This document shows positions 43,814-53,410 of a stretch of 64,000 nucleotides of DNA, in pieces. Source of the DNA: an uncultured Candidatus Melainabacteria bacterium (GTDB lineage Bacteria > Cyanobacteriota > Vampirovibrionia > Gastranaerophilales > Gastranaerophilaceae); the NCBI GenBank assembly GCA_934757275.1, contig CAKVLN010000001.1, positions 302,287 to 366,286 on the forward strand. Reading direction: 5' to 3'. Each line of letters opens with the position of its first letter. Position 1 is the first letter of the stretch. Under the pieces are notes generated by a model that worked only from the letters and a program-made list of their open reading frames with translations, searched no databases and was not told where the DNA came from. Made by a program: the position numbers and the translations under genes.

Positions 43814-46800
43814 TTAATTTATCCACCTAAAACTTGTTACATAGTTATCACCGTTAATATTACCTTTGATTTCGGCAACAAATTTACGATAAGCTTTATT
43901 TGATATTTCAATTCCTGGAATTTTATTTATGTGTTCCAAAATAGTTGTTTCTTTGGTTAAATCAACTCCTGGAATTACATTTAGCAAAGTATTGAGTGAC
44001 ACATTACCGAGTGGACCAAACATTGTAGAAATCTTTTTAGACAAAAGTCCTAAAACTTCCATTTCTGCATTTGAGTTTGCAAAGTTATAATTACCACTTA
44101 TAAACAAGCTCAAATCTTTACCACGAGTTGTAATCTCAATATCATCTGCAATGCCGTCTTTTATTGTAATATCACCAATGATATCAGAGAAATTCCCTGT
44201 TTTTAGCGGAGTTATGATATCAATAACACTGTTTATAGAAACGCCTGTCAAACCGCCCTTAACTAAATTTCCTGCTTTTAATAAATATTCTAATGAACCT
44301 AATTTTGGCATTCTACCGTTTGCAACGCTAAAATTTGTATGACCATTTAAAGTTTGCATACATTTTTCAAAATCAATGCCATTGCAAGAGAGCGCAATAT
44401 CACCAGTCAAATCACCGTAAATTTGGTTTTGCAAATCAAACAAGGCAATTGAAAGGTCATTTGCGTCAATATCACGAGCTTTTAGTTTTAAGCCAGTATT
44501 GTTATTTTTAAGATTGTAATTAAAATATCCACCCAGAGTTCCATTTGCAATATTAAACTTAAAATTATGAACATTGAACATCTGTTTTTCGTTTAAAGAT
44601 GCTATCGCTTCAAAGTTTTCAGCAACAATATTTCTAAGATGAATGCTATCGGCATTCATTTTCATATTTTTAATAACAACATTCGTCAAATCAAATTCAG
44701 CCAAAGAATCAAAATTTTGTGCATTATTATCAACTTGCGATAGTTTTATTAAATTTGCAATATGATTCAAATCTAAAAGTTTTGTATCTAACGTTGCTTT
44801 TTCAACATAATAAGGTGGAGTTAATTTATTGCGCATAACCGCTTGAACTTTTATATCATTACCCAAAACTTCACCAATTGAGTATACATCAATTGTTTTG
44901 TCTTTGAACAAGAACGTTATGTTCTTCATTGTTGTATCCAAAAATGGTATATCTGTTTCAAAAATGTGGAAGTTGCCCAAGAGTTTTGGTGCAGAAGCTT
45001 TACCATTAAATCGCAAATCAGAAGTAAATTGTCCTTGTTTAATATTAGGTTTTCTGAAAATTATGTTGAAAATTCTTGCATCGGTTGGGTTATGAGTTTT
45101 TATGATTAAGTCTTTAAAACCCAAGTCGTCTTTTAAAATATCAATTTCACCGTGAGATTTGAGCATATTTAATCTTGTTTCTCGTCCACTTTGCGAAGAA
45201 ATAATTTTGTCATAAGAAAATTCTCTGATTTTTAAAATATTTTTGTTTAAAATTTTGGTATCTAAATTCAAAACAATAGCATTTTCTATGTCGCCAACAG
45301 TTGCTCCGAGGTGATAAATACTTGAATCTTTTGCCATATTAACATCTGTTTTTAAATCAAAATTGTTCAAAACACCCTTTGCACGAGCAGAATAAACAAT
45401 ATCGCCCTTTATTTTCAATGGATAAATTTGATTTTTGTTTATGTATTTATCAATAAAATCTTGGCGTGGCTTAGAATTGAAATACAGATTAAAGTTTTGT
45501 TTGTTAAACAAATCATAAACTTCACCGTCCACAAGTATTGGCATATCATCGGCTAGAAGGTTTATTTTGTTAAGTCTTAGTCCATTGTTACGCATAATCA
45601 AACTGCCGTTTATTATTTTAACAGGCAATTCTAGCGGTGTGTAAATGAAAGATAAGCCACCCAAATCAGTGTATGCATTAATTCTATTATGACTTATTTT
45701 AGCATTTAAGTTTATTTTCTTGCCTTCATTAAATCTTACGGTATTTAGCGTATCTTTAATGTTTTTTGGAATAATTGTATAATTCATAAGTGCATTAATC
45801 GTAGATAAGTCAAATTCTTTCAGCCCAATTATACCGTTAACACTAGGTCTACCAGTAACATTTGCAATATCAAGATTTACATTAAATTGGCTATCGGCTA
45901 GATTTCCTTTAATATTAGAAATCTTCAATTTATTATTGTTTAAAGTCACTATGCCATTTGAGACCTTTAATTTATTATTTGGTCCAACTCCAAGAATTTT
46001 TGCAATAAAACTAACTTTATCTAGTTCAATTGGGTCAAGCTTGCCTTTGTATTTGCCAGAAACATCAACAAAAATATTGCCAATATCGTTTTGCAAGTCG
46101 CTTTTTAATGGTGTCAAATCATTTAAATTTAGTTTTGGAATGCTAATATTTGCGTCAACAAAATTGTTTTTAACACTCGCTCTTGCAGTTAATTTTGAAT
46201 TTCCAATCAAAGATGTAATATCTGCATTCGCATTTTTACCATCAAAATCTAGTGTACCGTTGGTATTTTTAACCTCTAGTCCTTGCATTCCGAATTTGTT
46301 ACCTAAAAGCTTGATAGTTCCTTTTGTGAAAAAGTTTTTATTGAAAGCTAAATCTTCAATATCTTTAACAGCACCAAATACCTTCAAGTTTAAATCAATC
46401 AAACCGTCCATTGAATCTAGTTTTGGTAACATTGCTTTAACGTCATCAATCATTGTGGCAGTTTGAATTGCATTGAATAAATATGCGATTTCTTGATTTT
46501 TTGTATTTACATCAAAATCAAATTTGCCGTACAAATTGCAAGTTCCGTTGATAGAAATGTTTTTGCCGTTTACCAAACCTTTTTTTGTGACAAAGCTAGC
46601 GTTCTGGTCGTCAAAATTCAAGGTTGCCTCAGCGTCTGTTAAAATAAGGTTTGGAATTTCGTTAAAGAAAGTTTTAACGTTTCTAAAATTCAAACCACCC
46701 CAAACATGAGGATTTTTTCGGTTGCCTTTTACAATTATGTCAATGTTGCCAACGCCTTTAACGTCCATAATAGGTACAGGTCCAATTACAAAATTCAAGA

Positions 46801-48160
46801 TTTCATGAATAGGAATAACTTTTTCTTCTGCAGTCGCTAAATCAACATTCTTTGTACTCCAAATGCGCATATCTGCGTATTTTACGTTATATAACTCAAC
46901 TCCGCCTTTTACCCAAACTTTTTCTGCTCCGCCTGCTGGCACAAACACATCAAAATTTATGTAACGACCAGTAAAATCAAGCTTTACAGTCGCACCTTTT
47001 GCGTTTGGTATTGGTTTTATTAAGATACCATTGTCAATGTAAACATCACCTGTAATATCAGGTTCAGAAATATCACCCTTAATTGAAAAATTGCCGATTA
47101 CATCGCCATAAAATTTGTATTTTTTGAGTTTGTAAACATTAAATTCTTCAACCACGATTGGTGGTAACAAATTCACAAAATCTTCAACTCTTGATTTATC
47201 CAATTGAACATTCAAGTTTATTGCAGACAAAGATTTGTCTAAGTAATTAGAAAAAGAACCTTGCAAAGTTGTGTGAATGTTGTCAGATTCAATGCGTATA
47301 GAATCAAAATTAATTATTTTGCTTGTCAAATTGAAATCAGCATCAATCTTTAACAATTCTGGATAAATCATTGATTTTGCACTATCTTTCATAATAATAG
47401 CGCAATTCTGAAGTTCAGCGTTAAGCTTGTGTTTATCAACAACAATATCAATGATACCTTTGCTTTCTACTATATCGTTTGGCAAATACTGCCTTAGAAA
47501 ATCGCAAATTGGCTCTAGGTCTAAATTCTGAACTTTTATATCAACGATACTTTTGTTAATGTCATTGTTTTTAGGTAAATATAGTTTTATATTTGCGTTT
47601 GAAATCGTTTTATTGATGTTAAATTTCGTATCAGCATACAATTTTAGGTATCGACGATTTTTCTTAAAAAATACGTCACTTCCAGAATACATAACTGGAA
47701 TTTTTGTTGCTTGTTGCTCAAGAATAACAGAAAACTCGTTAAGTTTAAGCATGTTGCACTTGATTTTTGATTTGTCTAAGTTTTTGAAGAAATCTTTGTC
47801 TAATTCGATTTCTTGATTGATATTTGCTTTTACAAATAGGCTGTCGGCAGTAATGCTATTGATATGTAGCCTTCCAGTTAGCAAAGGTAAAAGTCTTACA
47901 TCGATTTTAAAGTTGTTGATTGTTGTGACTTCTTGAGTGCTTTTATTTTCAACGGCAATCTTCATTGCCTTAAATTTAGCTTTTGGCAAAACGTTTAATA
48001 TAAGTTTTGGGTTAACGATTTCTACGTTGTAATCACTGTTAACGCTAATATTTTCGCATACAACAGGCAGCACTTTGGAAAATATTACAGGGACTCCTCC
48101 AATCCAAAATGCGTAGACACCAAAAATCAGTATTATATATTTATTAAGAATTTGTTTCAT
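43814..48160 (-). CDS. AsmA/TamB-like giant envelope protein
   Basis: The product has 1448 residues. One N-terminal membrane helix (about 8-32) anchors a periplasmic chain made almost wholly of short beta strands in repeats such as ADFNLTSKIINFDSIRIES and LNAKISHNRINAYTDLGGLSF. The C-terminal 230 residues have the AsmA_2/YhdP-like pattern (GDITIKDGIADDIEITTRGKDLSLFISGNYN). AlphaFold-era work describes this superfamily as bridge-like lipid-transfer grooves between inner and outer membranes. Its length is close to E. coli YhdP (about 1270) and TamB (about 1260). No TamA gene is adjacent. Confidence 0.82.
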   Translation of the reverse strand: MKQILNKYIILIFGVYAFWIGGVPVIFSKVLPVVCENISVNSDYNVEIVNPKLILNVLPKAKFKAMKIAVENKSTQEVTTINNFKIDVRLLPLLTGRLHINSITADSLFVKANINQEIELDKDFFKNLDKSKIKCNMLKLNEFSVILEQQATKIPVMYSGSDVFFKKNRRYLKLYADTKFNINKTISNANIKLYLPKNNDINKSIVDIKVQNLDLEPICDFLRQYLPNDIVESKGIIDIVVDKHKLNAELQNCAIIMKDSAKSMIYPELLKIDADFNLTSKIINFDSIRIESDNIHTTLQGSFSNYLDKSLSAINLNVQLDKSRVEDFVNLLPPIVVEEFNVYKLKKYKFYGDVIGNFSIKGDISEPDITGDVYIDNGILIKPIPNAKGATVKLDFTGRYINFDVFVPAGGAEKVWVKGGVELYNVKYADMRIWSTKNVDLATAEEKVIPIHEILNFVIGPVPIMDVKGVGNIDIIVKGNRKNPHVWGGLNFRNVKTFFNEIPNLILTDAEATLNFDDQNASFVTKKGLVNGKNISINGTCNLYGKFDFDVNTKNQEIAYLFNAIQTATMIDDVKAMLPKLDSMDGLIDLNLKVFGAVKDIEDLAFNKNFFTKGTIKLLGNKFGMQGLEVKNTNGTLDFDGKNANADITSLIGNSKLTARASVKNNFVDANISIPKLNLNDLTPLKSDLQNDIGNIFVDVSGKYKGKLDPIELDKVSFIAKILGVGPNNKLKVSNGIVTLNNNKLKISNIKGNLADSQFNVNLDIANVTGRPSVNGIIGLKEFDLSTINALMNYTIIPKNIKDTLNTVRFNEGKKINLNAKISHNRINAYTDLGGLSFIYTPLELPVKIINGSLIMRNNGLRLNKINLLADDMPILVDGEVYDLFNKQNFNLYFNSKPRQDFIDKYINKNQIYPLKIKGDIVYSARAKGVLNNFDLKTDVNMAKDSSIYHLGATVGDIENAIVLNLDTKILNKNILKIREFSYDKIISSQSGRETRLNMLKSHGEIDILKDDLGFKDLIIKTHNPTDARIFNIIFRKPNIKQGQFTSDLRFNGKASAPKLLGNFHIFETDIPFLDTTMKNITFLFKDKTIDVYSIGEVLGNDIKVQAVMRNKLTPPYYVEKATLDTKLLDLNHIANLIKLSQVDNNAQNFDSLAEFDLTNVVIKNMKMNADSIHLRNIVAENFEAIASLNEKQMFNVHNFKFNIANGTLGGYFNYNLKNNNTGLKLKARDIDANDLSIALFDLQNQIYGDLTGDIALSCNGIDFEKCMQTLNGHTNFSVANGRMPKLGSLEYLLKAGNLVKGGLTGVSINSVIDIITPLKTGNFSDIIGDITIKDGIADDIEITTRGKDLSLFISGNYNFANSNAEMEVLGLLSKKISTMFGPLGNVSLNTLLNVIPGVDLTKETTILEHINKIPGIEISNKAYRKFVAEIKGNINGDNYVTSFRWIN

Positions 48161-48359
48161 TTGAATTAAGTATATGATAGCAATAAAAAGCGGAGTTTAC
48201 AACAGTTCAGTTGGTTGAATTTTATTGTCTGGTAGTACCAAAAGTGAGTAATAAAAAAATACTTTAACAAATATTTACATAAGCAAGCTTTTCTTAGCAA
48301 AAAATATTTTTTTCAAGTATTATATATTAAGTGTCAATATCAATCAAAGGGACGAATTA

Positions 48360-49790
48360 GTGGTAAAAGATTTAAAGAATGAAATAAAAGAAACTGTTAA
48401 AGTAAAAGCACCAATCGTTGATGCTCTAAAAAATGCTTACGAAAATCCTACTTATCAATTTCATATTCCAGGGCATACAAAGGGAAAAGCGATTTTTAAA
48501 GATTTTAGAAAACTTATTGGTGACAAAGCTTTGAATATTGACACAACAGATGAGTTTGATAATTTGGGTACTCTTCACCCCGCAACTGGTCCTATAAAAG
48601 AGGCGCAAGAGCTTGCTGCTGCTGCTTTTGGTGCAAAAAAAACCTTCTTCTTGCTAAACGGTTCAACTGCTGGGAATTTGGCACTAGCAATGGCTCTTAC
48701 GAAAAAAGGGCAGAAAATAATTGTAAACAGAAATTGTCACCGTTCAATTTTGACGGGTTTGATTATTTCTGGCGCAGAACCTGTTTGGGTTTGTCCTAAC
48801 AAGATTGACGATTGGTCAGTTTGGGGGAATATTGACGCTCAAAAAATTGAAGAATTAATCAAGGCAAACGACGAGGTTTCAATGGTTTGGATAACTAATC
48901 CGACTTATGAAGGCGTTGTTTCTGATATAAAATCAATTAGCACAGTTTGCAAAAAATACGGCATTCCGCTAATTGTTGACGAGGCACATGGTTGTTTGTG
49001 GAACTTTAACAAACACCTTCCTGAAACGGCTTTAAAACTAGGTGCAGATGCAGTCGTTCATTCACTTCACAAAACAGGTGGAAGTATGAGCCAAAGTTCA
49101 ATGTTGCATATTTCTAAAGATTCTTGCTTAGATGTTGCAGCAGTTGAAAAGGCTTTGAAACTTTTGCATACAACAAGCCCATCTTTAATGCTATTAGCAA
49201 GTCTTGACGCAGCAAGAGCAAATTTGCAATCAAAGGCTGGACAAAAACTTTTGGAAAGAGCCGTGAAAAATGCAAAATATCTAAGAACAAGATTAGACGC
49301 AATTCCTAATTTACACCAACTTAAAGGTGATTTTGGATACAAAACAGATGTTACGAAAGTGTTTATAAGAATTGATGGACTTTCTGGAAAAAGACTAGAA
49401 TCAATTCTTGAAATTGATTTTGGAATAGAAGTTGAGTCAGCCTCTGATATTGGTGTTTTGATTTTGTGTAATATCGGCAATAAACGTTCAGATTTCAAGT
49501 ATTTGGCTGATTCATTAGAGCAAATCGCTACTACAAATTATCAAGATATTTATTATCTAGAAAATCGCAAACACATGCCACTGCTTGAACCACAAATTAA
49601 AATGAGTTTAAGAGATGCTTTTTATGCAGAAAAAGAAACTATTTCAAAAATGGACGCAATTGGTCGCATTTCTGCTGAAGTCGTTGCTGAATGCCCTCCT
49701 GGGATTTCAATTCTTCTCCCTGGTGAATTGATTACAGAAGAGCATTTGCCATATTTGAATGACTACGAAACATTAGAAGTTGTAAAGTAA
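48360..49790 (+). CDS. Orn/Lys/Arg decarboxylase family protein (PLP, fold type I)
   Basis: The product has 476 residues. The start is GTG after AAAGGGAC. It has PGHTKGK, DTTDEFDNLGTLH, FLLNGSTAGNLA, VDEAHG, and the PLP lysine K238 in HSLHKTGGSMSQSS, with PPGISILLPGE at the C-terminus. The size fits the Bacillus SpeA-like branch that lacks the wing domain. The substrate (arginine, lysine or ornithine) cannot be told by eye. The MTA phosphorylase elsewhere in the window suggests polyamine synthesis. Confidence 0.87.
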   Translation: MVKDLKNEIKETVKVKAPIVDALKNAYENPTYQFHIPGHTKGKAIFKDFRKLIGDKALNIDTTDEFDNLGTLHPATGPIKEAQELAAAAFGAKKTFFLLNGSTAGNLALAMALTKKGQKIIVNRNCHRSILTGLIISGAEPVWVCPNKIDDWSVWGNIDAQKIEELIKANDEVSMVWITNPTYEGVVSDIKSISTVCKKYGIPLIVDEAHGCLWNFNKHLPETALKLGADAVVHSLHKTGGSMSQSSMLHISKDSCLDVAAVEKALKLLHTTSPSLMLLASLDAARANLQSKAGQKLLERAVKNAKYLRTRLDAIPNLHQLKGDFGYKTDVTKVFIRIDGLSGKRLESILEIDFGIEVESASDIGVLILCNIGNKRSDFKYLADSLEQIATTNYQDIYYLENRKHMPLLEPQIKMSLRDAFYAEKETISKMDAIGRISAEVVAECPPGISILLPGELITEEHLPYLNDYETLEVVK

Positions 49791-49833
49791 TATTGATTTA
49801 GAGAAGAGTTGGCTTTATAGACAAGGAGAAACG

Positions 49834-50358
49834 ATGAAAGTACAAAATATACAAAGCCAAAATACAAATTTTAATGGACTTATTATGCCTAAAAAAATGA
49901 CTTTTTACCGTCCTGCATGGGGTAGAGATGTTTTAAGCAGAGAAGATGTTCTAGCTAATAAATCAATAAAAGAATGTGCTGAAAAGTTTGATGTCGTTAT
50001 TAAGAAACAAAAAACTTCAAAAAGAAGAAATTTAAGCGAAATTGAAGTTTCAAGAATTTTAACAGGTGGAGCTGGAATTGGTGCTCTTGCTGGTTTAGCA
50101 ACTGCCTTTGTTGAAGGGGTTGTTAGTCCTGCAGCTTTTCTAGTAGCTACTTTTGGTGGTGCAATGTTTGGACTAAGTATGGGCTGGTTAGCCGCAAATT
50201 GTATGGACGACTTTGGGTTAACCCCAAAACAACACAAGTATAAACTTCAAGTTGGCAAAAATTATAACGAAAAAACTGGAGCATTTGCTGAACCAATTCA
50301 TCAACAATATTCTATTGAAACCGCAAGAGATATAAGAAAGATTGATTTAGGTAAATAA
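49834..50358 (+). CDS. Tagged small membrane protein
   Basis: The product has 174 residues. AAGGAG precedes the ATG. The N-terminus is MKVQNIQSQNTNFNG, the lineage tag with F13 and G15. Residues 70-115 are a glycine-rich hydrophobic hairpin (GGAGIGALAGLATAF...FGGAMFGLSMGWLAA). The soluble tail is basic and ends in ARDIRKIDLGK. It leads a run of three short plus-strand genes (49834-51117). The function is unknown. Confidence 0.75.
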   Translation: MKVQNIQSQNTNFNGLIMPKKMTFYRPAWGRDVLSREDVLANKSIKECAEKFDVVIKKQKTSKRRNLSEIEVSRILTGGAGIGALAGLATAFVEGVVSPAAFLVATFGGAMFGLSMGWLAANCMDDFGLTPKQHKYKLQVGKNYNEKTGAFAEPIHQQYSIETARDIRKIDLGK

Positions 50359-50373
50359 AGGTATAAAAACACG

Positions 50374-50682
50374 ATGTTAATTTCAAAAGTAGAGAATAAT
50401 AATCCGAATTTTGGTGCAAAATTCTATCATTTCCCACACGCTTACACTAACCCAGAAATAGCTAAAGGGTTTGAAAAAGCAACAAAAGAGTATCCAGACT
50501 ATGTTTTATTGCAAGACCAAATCTGTTATTTTGGCGAAGACCAATTCTATTTGCTAGGCAAAGATGTTACAGTTTTTGATACTATGTCTTTAACAAATAG
50601 AAGAAAATATCTGAACAACAACGATGTTGTTGATAAATTGGTTGGGCTTTTTCATAAAATGCTAGAAAATGTTAGGAAATAA
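50374..50682 (+). CDS. Tagged small soluble protein
   Basis: The product has 102 residues. The start MLISKVENNNPNFGAKFYHF carries the lineage tag (F13-G14). The rest is a compact acidic/aromatic domain (DYVLLQDQICYFGEDQFYLLGKD). It starts 15 bp after the preceding tagged gene and is probably cotranscribed. No clear ribosome binding site is seen (AAAGG lies 14 nt upstream). No family is recognised. Confidence 0.65.
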   Translation: MLISKVENNNPNFGAKFYHFPHAYTNPEIAKGFEKATKEYPDYVLLQDQICYFGEDQFYLLGKDVTVFDTMSLTNRRKYLNNNDVVDKLVGLFHKMLENVRK

Positions 50683-50691
50683 AATTAAGTT

Positions 50692-51117
50692 ATGGCACGT
50701 AAAAAATACCAAAACAAAACTATTCATTTTATAGTTACCTTTTTACTTATGGCAACAGGTATTTACTACTTTGGTTTAAGTTATGTTCCTAAAAACCTTT
50801 ATGAAACACAAAAAATGAAACCAAATCAAGTAGAAATGTATTATGAAAATGAATGGTGCACACCTGATTTTGGGCGCAAAGAAGTTATTTTGTGGGATAT
50901 GACAAGAGTGGATTGCATGACAAAGGATTATGCAATTGAATTTGATTTTGCAAAAAAATGGGCAGAATCAATCGGGCAAGCCCTTTATTATTCAAAACTA
51001 ACAGGCAAATCGCCAGCAGTTGTTTTGATTTTGACAAGTCCGACTGATTATAGATATGTTAAAAGAATTGAACGACTTGATAATGGAATCAAAGTGTTTT
51101 TGATACAGGCGTTTTAG
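50692..51117 (+). CDS. Membrane-anchored protein with nuclease-like motif
   Basis: The product has 141 residues. One membrane helix (11-31) is followed by a small domain with R72-x-D74, E83-x-D85 and K88/K89 in YAIEFDFAKKWAESIGQALYY. It ends with strands (SPAVVLIL, IKVFLIQAF). This layout resembles a minimal PD-(D/E)xK nuclease core, with D74, E83/D85 and a lysine as candidate metal and catalytic residues. That is only a motif-level idea. It lies 9 bp after the preceding gene and overlaps the convergent gene by 4 bp. Confidence 0.6.
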   Translation: MARKKYQNKTIHFIVTFLLMATGIYYFGLSYVPKNLYETQKMKPNQVEMYYENEWCTPDFGRKEVILWDMTRVDCMTKDYAIEFDFAKKWAESIGQALYYSKLTGKSPAVVLILTSPTDYRYVKRIERLDNGIKVFLIQAF

Positions 51118-52325
51118 ACACCAAACGCCAACCAAGTATTCCTCGCTTTCTGATACTGTTCTTCCTCAATTACCGCATTTAGAGCTTTTTTTGTGTCACG
51201 TTTAATCTTATCTAATTCAGTTTTATAAAATTCTTTAAACTCTTTTGCAAACTCTGTTTTATTGATAAAAGAATCTATGTTTGTTTCATATAAACTTAAA
51301 GCATAGTATCTGTCACCATAATCGTCTGCTCTTTTAGGCTTTTTAACTAATCCATTTGCAAATTTTTCCTCTAATCTTTTAGATAGAATTGTAATTTTTT
51401 CTTCTGGTTCTCGAGCTTTTTCTGCTGCAGACCTTGCTTGAAGATCATTGATAATATCCTTAGCACAAACTTCATCGATATTTAATTTCTTTGCTAATTT
51501 TGGAATATCATTACCTAATGCGCCAACTATTGAATAGAAAATCTTTTGATAATGTTCTTTCCATTCTCCTTTGTACAGAAAATTATTTGAGTAAGTTTCG
51601 TATGCATCGTTATGTTCTTTTGTTAAATTTTTTAAAGCAAAGCAATCAATAGCGGTGAGCAAGTTTTTATATTCTGGAATAATATTTTTCAAATAATCCT
51701 TGTACTCATCTTTTTCAATAGATTTCAGTAAACGCAAACCATATAGACATTCTTCTCCACTACCATGTACATCAAATATGTTTATAGCTTTCTCCACCAA
51801 AGTTTGTTTAAAACCTTTATAAAGGTTATCTGGTAAAGCTTCAAAAGCCTTTATATAATCTTCGTTAAGAGAATTCCCAGAATTATAAATTGTTTCCATC
51901 AAAGTAATTTTGGCAACTCTATTTTTACCACTTTTGTCGTCCATAAGAGGAAAGATTTCTTTAAGAGCTTTGTCTTGCATATTATCAATATTGGGTCTTT
52001 CCTCAATGACGTTGGTCATTTCACCGAGTGTTTCTACAAAATTAAAGCGTTCTTTCATTTTGCTCAATGTTAGCACTGCATTTGCTAAATCATTCAGATG
52101 TTCTTTGGGTGCATTAAAAGCACTCATAACTTTTTCAACTTCTTTCCGTAGGTTATAGCATTTATTAGTTTCACTAGCAGTTTTACCAATAAGCCAAGCG
52201 CCTGATACAATTGATGTGCCAAACGTAATTTGATTGTTTGGTCTGGTTTCGTTTGGGCGTTGTTGTTTTTTTGTCTTATAATTCTTGATTTGTGGATTAT
52301 ATGTCTGTATAGCTGAAATTCTCAT
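51114..52325 (-). CDS. Tagged helical protein of unknown function
   Basis: The product has 403 residues. The start MRISAIQTYNPQIKN resembles the other tagged proteins, and ITFGTS follows at 33-38. A short hydrophobic stretch (SIVSGAWLIGKTA) follows. The rest is all-helical and charged, perhaps HEAT-like or an alpha solenoid. No catalytic motif is seen. It is downstream of and in line with the 214-residue gene (17-bp gap). No family is recognised. Confidence 0.68.
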   Translation of the reverse strand: MRISAIQTYNPQIKNYKTKKQQRPNETRPNNQITFGTSIVSGAWLIGKTASETNKCYNLRKEVEKVMSAFNAPKEHLNDLANAVLTLSKMKERFNFVETLGEMTNVIEERPNIDNMQDKALKEIFPLMDDKSGKNRVAKITLMETIYNSGNSLNEDYIKAFEALPDNLYKGFKQTLVEKAINIFDVHGSGEECLYGLRLLKSIEKDEYKDYLKNIIPEYKNLLTAIDCFALKNLTKEHNDAYETYSNNFLYKGEWKEHYQKIFYSIVGALGNDIPKLAKKLNIDEVCAKDIINDLQARSAAEKAREPEEKITILSKRLEEKFANGLVKKPKRADDYGDRYYALSLYETNIDSFINKTEFAKEFKEFYKTELDKIKRDTKKALNAVIEEEQYQKARNTWLAFGV

Positions 52326-52342
52326 AATTTAATATCCCTTAT

Positions 52343-52987
52343 TTAAAATAAACCGTCAAAAATACCGATAATTGTATCTGCCATCTCGCTCAAAAATGTC
52401 TCAGTTGCTCCACTACCATCGAGAATTTCGCTTAAATCAACAGGTAATGCGTCGCCACTCGGTGTGATATGTGTTAGGATACCGTTATCTGGGTTAAAGA
52501 AATTATTTGCATCTAAAATTTGCAAATGACTTTCTGCTACGTCGCCAGCTATATCTGTTGGAGTTGCTGAGGCAATATCGCCAGAGTAACTAATTGGTGT
52601 TCCGTCTGGCATGATATGAGTATGCATACCAGTTGCGCTATTAAATAAATTGCTACCATCAACGATTTCTAATCCACCTTTTGCGTTAAAAGATTTGGTA
52701 GATTCTGCTAACATATCTTGCAACATTGAGTTACTACTTGAACCTTGAACTAGTGTGTCTTTTGCATCTGCTGGCAAATTATTAAAGAAAGTATCCTTTA
52801 ATTTACTAATAGCTTCTTTTGCCTTATCCGCAATTTGATCAAGTGCGTCTTTAGGTTGAGCTGCTCGCATTTGCGCTGTAATGTGCGGACAGGTTGGGTC
52901 GTAAAAAGCTTTGAATGCAGGTTTTGAATTTTGTTTTTTTGAGCTATAAAATTTATTATAGCTAATAGCACCGATTGGTTGAATCAT
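52343..52987 (-). CDS. Tagged protein with internal repeat
   Basis: The product has 214 residues. The N-terminus is MIQPIGAISYNKF, then KPAFKAFYDP at 22-31 (the tag). The C-terminal half has two copies of a unit of about 50 residues built on LxIxDxxNxFNxxxGxxTHIxPxGxx (near 105 and 155), perhaps small beta units. It is helical in between. A perfect AAGGAGGT ribosome binding site and a consensus promoter suggest strong expression. No family is recognised. Confidence 0.7.
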   Translation of the reverse strand: MIQPIGAISYNKFYSSKKQNSKPAFKAFYDPTCPHITAQMRAAQPKDALDQIADKAKEAISKLKDTFFNNLPADAKDTLVQGSSSNSMLQDMLAESTKSFNAKGGLEIVDGSNLFNSATGMHTHIMPDGTPISYSGDIASATPTDIAGDVAESHLQILDANNFFNPDNGILTHITPSGDALPVDLSEILDGSGATETFLSEMADTIIGIFDGLF

Positions 52988-53016
52988 TTATACCTCCTTA
53001 AAAAAATATTGTTATA

Positions 53017-53045
53017 AATGCTACGCCCAACAAGGAGGTCTGTCA
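53017..53045 (-). promoter_or_regulatory. Consensus promoter of the 214-residue gene
   Basis: On the minus strand TTGACA (53040-53045), a 17-nt spacer and TAGCAT (53017-53022). AAGGAGGT (52991-52998) then precedes the ATG at 52987. Confidence 0.82.
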
Positions 53046-53095
53046 ATATATACGTTAAGTTATATTAAGAGTATGTTGATAAGGATATATTGGTT

Positions 53096-53410
53096 TTATG
53101 TTTCATCAGTTGCTTGATAAAACAATACACCATCTTTATCAATACTATTTTTCATACCTTCATGAGTTAAGGTTTTGTAATTTATCACATCAAATTTATA
53201 AGGTGTTGGTAAGTCATAAAGTTCGTCAGCAATTCCAGAAGAGGAGCTATCATTATCTTTGAACGAGATTGCAAAATCTATATCAGAGCCATTGTGAAAA
53301 GTTCCTTTTGCACGAGAGCCGAAAATATAAACCTTTTCGACATTGGGTTTGGTTTTAAAATAATCCAACAATTCTTGCATTGTTCTATCAGGAAGTCCAA
53401 AATTATTCAC
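53096..53410 (-). CDS. mntA: MntA-type nucleotidyltransferase antitoxin
   Basis: The product has 104 residues. It is a minimal nucleotidyltransferase with GSRAKGTFHNGSDID: the GSx10DxD motif of MntA antitoxins with G31, S32, D43 and D45. In the Shewanella HepT/MntA pair this enzyme AMPylates the toxin on tyrosine. Here it overlaps the end of the hepT gene by 8 bp, so the pair is one operon. Confidence 0.87.
   Translation of the reverse strand: MNNFGLPDRTMQELLDYFKTKPNVEKVYIFGSRAKGTFHNGSDIDFAISFKDNDSSSSGIADELYDLPTPYKFDVINYKTLTHEGMKNSIDKDGVLFYQATDET

Noticed and set aside
43810..43830. DnaA box or replication origin
   Set aside because: A single TTATCCACC-like string at the end of the AsmA-like gene has no cluster of boxes and no origin genes nearby.
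45936..46466. 176-codon open frame antisense to the AsmA-like gene
   Set aside because: The minus-strand frame is a coherent protein of 1448 residues. The antisense frame has no start signal and no recognisable content.
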